NCBI RefSeq assembly: GCF_017309385.1
Contig: NZ_JAFJMJ010000003.1
Coordinates: forward strand, 868,001 to 932,000
Direction: 5' to 3'
Length of the DNA stretch: 64,000 nucleotides
Origin: Amycolatopsis sp. 195334CR
GTDB taxonomy: Bacteria; Actinomycetota; Actinomycetes; Mycobacteriales; Pseudonocardiaceae
Below are positions 58,547-64,000 of this stretch, one piece after another (positions within the stretch are counted from its first letter, which is position 1; every line of letters begins with the position of its first letter). A program made the position numbers and the translations under genes. The notes beneath the pieces are model-generated. The model had not been told where the DNA came from, searched no databases, and saw only the letters and a list, made by a program, of their open reading frames with translations.

Positions 58547-59356
58547 ATGTTCCAGAAGGTGCTCGCCAGCTTCGGCTCCGGTGGCGCGCGGCTCGACGCG
58601 CGGCTGACCGATCGCGCCGTCCAGCCCGGCCGTCCCCTCCGCGGTGAGGTCCTCCTGCTCGGCGGCGAAGTCGATCAGGAGATCAACGCGCTGGGCATCC
58701 GGCTGATCGCCAGGGTGGAGATCCCGTCGGACCGCGGGGAGCCGGAGATCGGCGACCTCGGTTTCGGCGACCAGCACCTGGCGGGCAACGAGGTGATCCG
58801 GCCCGGCCAGCAGGTCCGGCTGCCGTTCGAGATCGCCCTGCCGTGGGAGACGCCGATCAGCAGCGTGTTCGGCAAGCCGCTGGCCGGGATCGCGGTCGGC
58901 GTGCAGACCAGCCTCGACCTGGCGGGCAGCGTGTCGGACCCGCGTGACGTCGACGCCGCGTCGATCGAGCCGCTGCCCGCGCAGAAGCGGGTGCTCGACG
59001 CGATGAGCCGGGTCGGCTTCACCTTCACCGGCGCCACGCTGGAGAAGGGCCGGATCAACGGCGTCACCCAGCAGCTGCCGTTCTTCCAGGAGATCCGGTT
59101 CAGCCCGTCGCAGCGGTTCGCGCCGGTGTTCGAGTCGGTGGCGGTGACCTTCCTGTCGAACCCCACCGAGACCACCGTGGTGCTCGAAGTGGTCAAGCGC
59201 GTCCGGGTGAGCAAGACCGGCGGCTTCGGCGGGCGCGGCCAGGAGTTCCTCGGCTCGTTCAAGGTCGACCACGCGAACCTCGAACGGGTCCCGTGGGAGA
59301 AGCAACTCGAAGGCTGGCTGCACGACGTGGCCAAGGCCCGCGGGATCTTCGACTGA
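58547..59356 (+). CDS. Spo0M-like (arrestin-fold) sporulation-type protein
   Basis: 269 aa. FQKVLASFGSGGARLDARLTDRAVQPGRPLRGEVLLLGGEVDQEINALGIRLIARVE and the later FGDQHLAGNEVIRPGQQVRLPFEIALPWETPIS segment match the Spo0M family, which has an arrestin-like double beta-sandwich. In Bacillus it influences sporulation and cytoskeleton; in non-sporulating or mycelial actinobacteria the role is unclear. Cytosolic. Its stop overlaps the next gene's probable CTG start. Confidence 0.88.
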   Translation: MFQKVLASFGSGGARLDARLTDRAVQPGRPLRGEVLLLGGEVDQEINALGIRLIARVEIPSDRGEPEIGDLGFGDQHLAGNEVIRPGQQVRLPFEIALPWETPISSVFGKPLAGIAVGVQTSLDLAGSVSDPRDVDAASIEPLPAQKRVLDAMSRVGFTFTGATLEKGRINGVTQQLPFFQEIRFSPSQRFAPVFESVAVTFLSNPTETTVVLEVVKRVRVSKTGGFGGRGQEFLGSFKVDHANLERVPWEKQLEGWLHDVAKARGIFD

Positions 59357-60015
59357 ACGCGCGGGAGGCCTGGCTGCAGGCCCACGTCACGCTCGGCGGT
59401 GACCTGGAGGTCGGGGCCCGCGCGGCCGCCGAACTCGCGGCCCAGTACGCCCAGCCGCACCGCCGGTACCACACCGCCGAGCACCTCGAAGCCGTGGTGC
59501 GCGACAGCGCGGAGATCGGGGCTGACCTGGGCTTGCCCGCCCGCGAGCAGGCACTGGTCACGCTCGCGGCGTGCGCGCACGACGTGGTCTACGACGCCAG
59601 CCCCGGCCACGACGAGCGGCACAGCGCGGACTGGGCGGTGAGCTGGCTGGAGACCGCCGGGCTGGGCGGTTCGGACGTGCTCCGGGTCGAGGAGCTGGTG
59701 CTGACCACGCTCGGGCACGACGCGCCCGCCGAGGACCTGGCCGCGTCCGCGCTGCTCGACGCCGATCTCGCCACCCTCGGCGCGCCGGACGCCGCGTACG
59801 ACGCGTTCTCGGCGAACGTGCGCGCGGAGTACGCCGCCGTGTCCGATCAGGACTGGGCGGCCGGCCGGTCGAAGGTGCTCGCGCGGCTGCTGGCGCGCGA
59901 CCCGCTGTACCGCACCGCGCTCGGCCGGTCGCGCTGGGAGGCGGCGGCCAAGCGGAACCTGGCCAGGGAGCTGGGTGTGCTGACCCGGGAAGCGCCGCCG
60001 TCACCTGATCGGTGA
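59353..60015 (+). CDS. HD-domain metal-dependent phosphohydrolase-like protein
   Basis: About 220 aa. HD-type motifs YHTAEHLEAVV and CAHDVVYD plus a later DADLATLG give the metal-binding H...HD...D set. Start is unusual: no ATG, GTG or TTG lies near the expected N terminus (NAREAWLQAHVTLGGDLEV). CTG 59353 overlaps the upstream stop as CTGA, in the manner of GTGA/ATGA junctions. The nearest conventional start is GTG 59293, which would overlap the previous gene by 64 nt. Substrate unknown (nucleotide-type). Followed 12 nt later by psuG. Confidence 0.75.
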   Translation: MNAREAWLQAHVTLGGDLEVGARAAAELAAQYAQPHRRYHTAEHLEAVVRDSAEIGADLGLPAREQALVTLAACAHDVVYDASPGHDERHSADWAVSWLETAGLGGSDVLRVEELVLTTLGHDAPAEDLAASALLDADLATLGAPDAAYDAFSANVRAEYAAVSDQDWAAGRSKVLARLLARDPLYRTALGRSRWEAAAKRNLARELGVLTREAPPSPDR

Positions 60016-60027
60016 GGATGTCCCGTT

Positions 60028-60945
60028 GTGACCGATTACCTGACCGTGGCCCCCGAAGTGGCCGACGCCCTCGCCGACGGCAATCCCGTGGTGGCGCTGG
60101 AAAGCACGATCCTCTCGCACGGCCTGCCGCCGGGCCGGAACCTGAAGGTGGCCGCCGAGCTGGAGCGCGCGGTGCGCGGGGCGGGCGCGGTGCCCGCCAC
60201 CATCGCGGTGCTGGACGGCCGCGCGGTGATCGGCCTGTCCCCCGCCGAGCTGGAGCGGGTCTGCGCCGAGGACGCCGGGCTGGACAAGCTCTCGTGGCGC
60301 GACCTCGGCCCGGCACTGGGGCTGGGCGGTTCGGGCGCGACCACGGTGGCCAGCACCTCGGCGCTGGCGCACGCGGCGGGGATCGGCGTGTTCGGCACCG
60401 GCGGCCTCGGCGGGGTGCACCTCCCGCTGCCCGGCGCCACCGGCACCTGGGACGTCTCCGCCGATCTCGGCGCGCTGTCCCGGCTGCCGGTGCTGGTGGT
60501 CTGCTCCGGGGTCAAGTCCATTTTGGACATCGCGGCCACGCTGGAGGTGCTGGAGACCAACTCGGTGCCGGTGCTCGGCTACCGCACCGGCGAGTTCCCC
60601 GCCTTCTACCGCCGGAGCTCCGGCTTCGAGCTGAACTGGCGGGTGGACGACGCCAAGCAGGCCGCCGCCGCCTTCGCCGCGCACCGGCGGCTCACCGGTT
60701 CCGCCGCGCTGCTGGCGAACCCGATCCCGGAAGAGTTCGAAATGGACGCTTCGCTGCACGACCGCCTGCTCGCCGAAGGGCTCGAACTGCTGCGGGAGCG
60801 CGAGGTGCTCGGCTCGGACGTCACGCCGGTGCTGCTGGAGCACTTCCACACCGCCAGCGGCGGGGTGAGCCTGGACGCCAACGAGGCGCTGGTGGTGTCG
60901 AACGTGCGGCTCGCCGCCGAGGTGGCCGTGGAGCTGAGCGCATGA
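60028..60945 (+). CDS. psuG: Pseudouridine-5'-phosphate glycosidase
   Basis: 305 aa from GTG 60028. Very characteristic sequence: VVALESTILSHGLPPGRNL (Glu25), ATTVASTSALAHAAGIGVFGTGGLGGVH, Asp142/146 region, LVVCSGVKSILDIAATLEVLET with catalytic Lys163 that forms the sugar adduct, and LGYRTGEFPAFYRR. It cleaves pseudouridine-5'-phosphate to uracil and ribose-5-phosphate. The following kinase gene overlaps by 4 nt (ATGA), giving the standard two-enzyme pseudouridine degradation route. Confidence 0.95.
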   Translation: MTDYLTVAPEVADALADGNPVVALESTILSHGLPPGRNLKVAAELERAVRGAGAVPATIAVLDGRAVIGLSPAELERVCAEDAGLDKLSWRDLGPALGLGGSGATTVASTSALAHAAGIGVFGTGGLGGVHLPLPGATGTWDVSADLGALSRLPVLVVCSGVKSILDIAATLEVLETNSVPVLGYRTGEFPAFYRRSSGFELNWRVDDAKQAAAAFAAHRRLTGSAALLANPIPEEFEMDASLHDRLLAEGLELLREREVLGSDVTPVLLEHFHTASGGVSLDANEALVVSNVRLAAEVAVELSA

Positions 60946-61805
60946 TCGTCGTGGTCGGGGACGCCGGGCTGGACGTGGTCGCCCAGCACGACGGGCCCAT
61001 CCTGCACGGCGGTGACGTGCGCACGAAGGTGCGGTTCGCCGGTGGCGGCGCGGGCGCGAACACCGCGATGTGGCTGCGGGCGGCCGGTGCCGAGCCGACG
61101 CTCGTCGCGCGCATCGGCGACGACGCCGGCGGACGGCTGATCCGCGCGGAACTGGAAGCCGCCGGGATCCGGTGCGCGCTGGCCGTGGACCCCGAGGCCA
61201 CCACGTGCTGCGTGGTCGTGCTGGTGGACAACGACGGCCAGCGGAGCATGCTGCCGGACCGCGGCGCGAACGCCCGGTTCTGCCCGGAGGACGTCACGGC
61301 GGAAGCGCTGGACGGTGCCCAGCACCTGCACCTGTCGGGGTACGTCCTGCTCGACGCCACGTCACGGCCCGCCGGGCTCGCGGCACTGGCGGCCGCCAAG
61401 CGGGCCGGGATGACCACCTCGGTGGACCCGCAGTCGGCCCCGTTGCTGACCGACGGCGCGCAGTTCCTGGCGGACGTGCGCGGGGTCGACCTGCTCATGC
61501 CGAACGCGGCGGAGCTGGCCGCGCTGACCGGCTCCGGCGACCCGGCCGCGGCCAAGGCGCTGCTCGGCACGGTCGGCGAGGTCGTGGTCACCTCGGGCAT
61601 GGACGGCGCGAGTTGGGTGAACGGCGACGGCGTGGTCTCGGTGCCCGCGGAACCCGCCGAGTGCATCGACTCCACCGGCGCCGGGGACGCCTTCGACGCG
61701 GGCGTGCTGGCCGCCTGGCTGTCCGGTTCGTCCCATGAGGACGCCCTGCGCGCCGGGGTCCGCTTCGGCGCCAGGGCGGTCGGCAAGGTCGGCGCCCAGC
61801 CGTGA
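60942..61805 (+). CDS. psuK: PfkB-family sugar kinase, probable pseudouridine kinase
   Basis: 287 aa from ATG 60942. PfkB features: N-terminal VVGDAGLDVVA, GGGAGANTAMWLRAAGAEPTLVARIGDDAGG, and the C-terminal ATP/anion-hole motif DSTGAGDAFDAG with catalytic Asp. Coupling to psuG makes pseudouridine the expected substrate: pseudouridine plus ATP to pseudouridine-5'-phosphate. PfkB kinases are hard to tell apart by sequence alone, so the substrate call rests on context. Confidence 0.88.
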   Translation: MIVVVGDAGLDVVAQHDGPILHGGDVRTKVRFAGGGAGANTAMWLRAAGAEPTLVARIGDDAGGRLIRAELEAAGIRCALAVDPEATTCCVVVLVDNDGQRSMLPDRGANARFCPEDVTAEALDGAQHLHLSGYVLLDATSRPAGLAALAAAKRAGMTTSVDPQSAPLLTDGAQFLADVRGVDLLMPNAAELAALTGSGDPAAAKALLGTVGEVVVTSGMDGASWVNGDGVVSVPAEPAECIDSTGAGDAFDAGVLAAWLSGSSHEDALRAGVRFGARAVGKVGAQP

Positions 61806-61823
61806 ACCCCGGCCGGCGGGAGG

Positions 61824-62138
61824 TCAGCCGTCGATCACGCGGTGTTCGCGTTGCTCGATGGCCTTGGCCTCCCGCTGGTACCGGCTGACCGACTCGGCCT
61901 TGCGCGGCGGGCGGTCGTTCGCGATCAGCACGGCCACCCAGGGCAGCGGGATCGACAGCACGATCAGCCCCAGCGCCAGCCACCAGGTGTGGTAGAAGAC
62001 CCCGGCCAGGATGAGGCAGGGGAACCGCAGCCCCATCATCAGCATGTACTTGCGCTTGCGGGCGCCGAGCTGTTCCTCGTAGGACGCCTGCGCCTCGGTG
62101 ATCAGGACCGGCTCGGAAGTGCCTCGCGGCTCACTCAC
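61824..62138 (-). CDS. DUF3099 membrane protein
   Basis: 104 aa from GTG 62138 (GGAGGTGG upstream). ITEAQASYEEQLGARKRKYMLMMGLRFPCLILAGVFYHTWWLALGLIVLSIPLPWVAVLIANDRPPRK: two membrane spans with the conserved ANDRPPR end, the DUF3099 pattern, and a charged cytosolic tail. Conserved in actinobacteria, no known role. 40 nt after the M20 amidohydrolase gene and convergent with psuK. Confidence 0.88.
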   Translation of the reverse strand: MSEPRGTSEPVLITEAQASYEEQLGARKRKYMLMMGLRFPCLILAGVFYHTWWLALGLIVLSIPLPWVAVLIANDRPPRKAESVSRYQREAKAIEQREHRVIDG

Positions 62139-62178
62139 CACACCACCTCCAACCCACCCATGTTCCCACTCCGCCCGC

Positions 62179-63438
62179 TCATCCGACACCCGGGGGCGCG
62201 AGCCGGTGCAGTGCGCCGACCACGAGCGTCTCCACCCCGGCGGACAGCGTCGGGTGCGGGACCGGGGCGAACCGCGGCGAATGGTTCGACGGCACGTCCG
62301 CCTCGAACCGGCCGGCCGCCATCGCGGTCAGCACCAGCTCCGGGTCCAGACCGCCGACCAGCCAGTACACTGACGGCACCCCGGCCGCGGTGCCGAACTC
62401 GCTGAAGTCCTCGCTGCCGGTCACCAGCGGTGCCTCCAGCACCCGGTCGGCGCCGAAGTGCGCGCGGAACGCCTCGGTCAGCTCGTCACTGGCGGCGGCG
62501 TCGTTCCTGGTCACCGGGAAGCTGCCGATCTCGGTGATCTCCGGCGGCTTCGGCGCGCCCGCCACCGCGGCCTCGCCGTGCACGATGCGCTCGATCGCGG
62601 CGAGCACCTTCTTCCGCACGGTTTCGTCGAACGTCCGCACGTTGACCTCGATCACCGCGTCGTCGGCGATCACGTTGTGCGTGGTGCCGACGTGCATCGA
62701 ACCGACGGTGACCACCGCGGACTCGTTCGCCGAGATCTCGCGCGAGACGATCGTCTGCAACCGCATCACCACGGACGCCGCCAGCACGGCCGGGTCGACC
62801 GTGGTCTCCGGCCGCGAACCGTGCCCGCCGCGGCCGTGCAGCACGATCCGCAGCGCGTCGGTGGCGGCCATGATCACGCCGGGCCGGGTGAGCACCCAGC
62901 CCGCCGGTCCCGGCACCACGTGCTGCCCGAGCACCACGTCCGGCCGCCCGCCCAGGTCGAAGAGGCCGTCGGCGATCATGCCCTCGGCCCCGCCGCCGAC
63001 CTCCTCGGCGGGCTGGAAGACCACCTGCAGCGTGCCGGACCAGGCCTCCCGCCGCGCGGCCAGCAGTGCCGCCGCCCCGGTGAGCCAGGTGGCGTGCATG
63101 TCGTGCCCGCACGCGTGCATCACGGGCACCTCCTGCCCGTCGGCACCGGTGACGCGGGCCGTGCTCGCGTACTCCAGCCCGGTCTTCTCCTCGACCGGCA
63201 GCGCGTCGATGTCCGCGCGCAGCATGACCTTCGGGCCGGGTCCGTTGCGCAGCACGCCGAGCACGCCGGTCTGCCCGACGCCGCGGTGCACCTCGTACCC
63301 CGCCGCTTCGAGGCGGTCCGCCAGCAGTCCGGCGGTCCGGTGCTCGGCGAAGGCCAGTTCGGGGTGGCGGTGCAGGTCGAGGTAGAGCGCTTCCAGGTCC
63401 GGCAGCAGCCCGGCCAGCCCGGCCAGCACGTCGGTCAC
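62179..63438 (-). CDS. M20-family amidohydrolase (AbgB/IAA-amino-acid hydrolase type)
   Basis: 419 aa from GTG 63438 (GGAGGAGA upstream). M20D markers: LYLDLHRHPELAFAEHRTA, VMLRADIDALPVEE, MHACGHDMHATWLTGAA, VFQPAEEVGGGAEGM, and the dimerisation region with GRGGHGSRPE; late GSEDFSEFG. The Cys/His metal ligands of the family are present. It hydrolyses N-acyl or amide-linked amino acids in the cytosol; exact substrate unknown. GTG overlaps the stop of the upstream coiled-coil gene by 4 nt. Confidence 0.92.
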   Translation of the reverse strand: MTDVLAGLAGLLPDLEALYLDLHRHPELAFAEHRTAGLLADRLEAAGYEVHRGVGQTGVLGVLRNGPGPKVMLRADIDALPVEEKTGLEYASTARVTGADGQEVPVMHACGHDMHATWLTGAAALLAARREAWSGTLQVVFQPAEEVGGGAEGMIADGLFDLGGRPDVVLGQHVVPGPAGWVLTRPGVIMAATDALRIVLHGRGGHGSRPETTVDPAVLAASVVMRLQTIVSREISANESAVVTVGSMHVGTTHNVIADDAVIEVNVRTFDETVRKKVLAAIERIVHGEAAVAGAPKPPEITEIGSFPVTRNDAAASDELTEAFRAHFGADRVLEAPLVTGSEDFSEFGTAAGVPSVYWLVGGLDPELVLTAMAAGRFEADVPSNHSPRFAPVPHPTLSAGVETLVVGALHRLAPPGVG

Positions 63439-63968
63439 TTCTCCTCCAGGTGGCTCAGGTCTTCGGCGTCCAGGCCGAGGTCGCGGCGCATCTCCGCGCG
63501 GAGCAGGCGGTACTCGCGCTGCCCCTTGTGCCACTTCCCCAGATCGTCGCCGCCCTTCTCCAGGAGCTTGGCGGCGAGATCGAAGCGCGGCAGCATCGAC
63601 TCCTTCAGCTTCACCCGGATCCGCTCGGGTGCGTGCAGGTTCACCGGTCCGAGGGCGTGCCGCGCCTTCGACACGACCTCGCGCAGGTCGTCCGCGAGCA
63701 CGACATCGTTCTCATCCCCCTTGCGAACCCGGTACAGCGCGAAGTCGAGGGCTTCCACCACGCCGATCAGTTCGGCGTAGGCCTCCGCCCGTGCCTCGTG
63801 CGTGCGTTCCTCCTTCTGCCGTTCCCAGCGCAGATCCTCCCGCTGCTGTTCACGACGCCAGCGCCGTTCCTCGCGGAAGGTGGTGATCACCTGCGCGGTG
63901 ACCACACCGGCGACACCGAGCACGCCGACCAGGATCGGCACCCAAAGTGGTACCTGTGCCGAAGACAT
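63435..63968 (-). CDS. Membrane-anchored coiled-coil protein, hypothetical
   Basis: 177 aa from ATG 63968 (TTG 63977 possible). One N-terminal membrane span (VPLWVPILVGVLGVAGVVTAQVITTF) followed by a very charged coiled coil (REERRWRREQQREDLRWERQKEERTHEARAEAYAELI) and a helical C-terminal half. No recognised family. Resembles many small actinobacterial membrane-tethered proteins of unknown function. Translationally coupled to the M20 amidohydrolase gene by GTGA. Confidence 0.75.
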   Translation of the reverse strand: MSSAQVPLWVPILVGVLGVAGVVTAQVITTFREERRWRREQQREDLRWERQKEERTHEARAEAYAELIGVVEALDFALYRVRKGDENDVVLADDLREVVSKARHALGPVNLHAPERIRVKLKESMLPRFDLAAKLLEKGGDDLGKWHKGQREYRLLRAEMRRDLGLDAEDLSHLEEK

Positions 63969-64000
63969 GGCGACCAACCTAGTGGTCGCCCCCGGAAGTC

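Noticed and set aside
1..64000. CRISPR arrays, prophage, transposases, tRNA or rRNA genes
   Set aside because: No regularly spaced repeats, integrase, transposase, cloverleaf or rRNA-like sequence was seen on either strand.

Overview
The window is high-GC actinobacterial DNA with many GTG/TTG starts, GTGA/ATGA start-stop overlaps, mycothiol-type enzymes and Tat signals. The gene content and a repeated intergenic palindrome with the core GTGAATGTGGCTTTCAC point to Pseudonocardiaceae, most likely an Amycolatopsis-like chromosome. That assignment is inference. I see no rRNA, tRNA, CRISPR array, transposase or phage gene. This looks like chromosomal core and accessory metabolism, not a mobile island.

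Layout. 0-16.5 kb is a stress and energy block: the end of a P450, a UdgX uracil-binding protein, an SRPBCC/hydrolase with its ArsR regulator, cytochrome oxidase subunit I, a tight nucleotidyltransferase-BON-phosphoesterase-FUSC chain, phosphoketolase plus acetate kinase, a zinc alcohol dehydrogenase, a pyruvate-oxidase-like ThDP enzyme, a degenerate hydrolase, and Hsp20 with its divergent regulator. Several genes here share a GNTT-N15-GGGTA promoter motif resembling SigB/SigF general-stress promoters. 16.5-25.6 kb is a mixed region: thioesterase/MarR pair, mycothiol nitroreductase with a DUF1989 protein, secreted GH27 alpha-galactosidase, lipoproteins, an SDR and a methyltransferase. 25.6-33.4 kb is a uronate/polysaccharide cluster: PL8 lyase, ketoglutarate semialdehyde dehydrogenase, an unknown protein, 5-dehydro-4-deoxyglucarate dehydratase, an IclR regulator and uronate dehydrogenase.

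33.5-36.9 kb is a three-gene redox operon: Baeyer-Villiger-type monooxygenase, ferritin-like metal hydrolase family protein, and a flavin/[2Fe-2S] reductase. 36.9-45.7 kb holds an orphan AAA ATPase, a GH95-like secreted glycosidase, a methyltransferase, three small membrane or lipoproteins, and a two-component system translationally coupled to a fuconolactonase-like amidohydrolase. 45.7-51.9 kb holds a small zinc-finger-like protein, a 142-bp nested inverted repeat, and a xylose-type ABC operon ending in its ROK regulator, with a XylR-like operator upstream of the binding protein. 51.9-64 kb holds a DEAD-box helicase, a BrkB-family membrane protein, an RND pump, DUF3039, a Spo0M-like protein, an HD hydrolase, the pseudouridine catabolic pair psuG/psuK, DUF3099, an M20 amidohydrolase and a membrane-anchored coiled-coil protein.

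Non-coding features worth attention are three doublet and one singlet copies of a REPIN-like palindrome, the recurrent stress-type promoter motif, a hairpin that would sequester the ribosome-binding site of a catalytically dead hydrolase, and the large nested inverted repeat next to the ROK gene. All family assignments were made by reading motifs. No database search was run.
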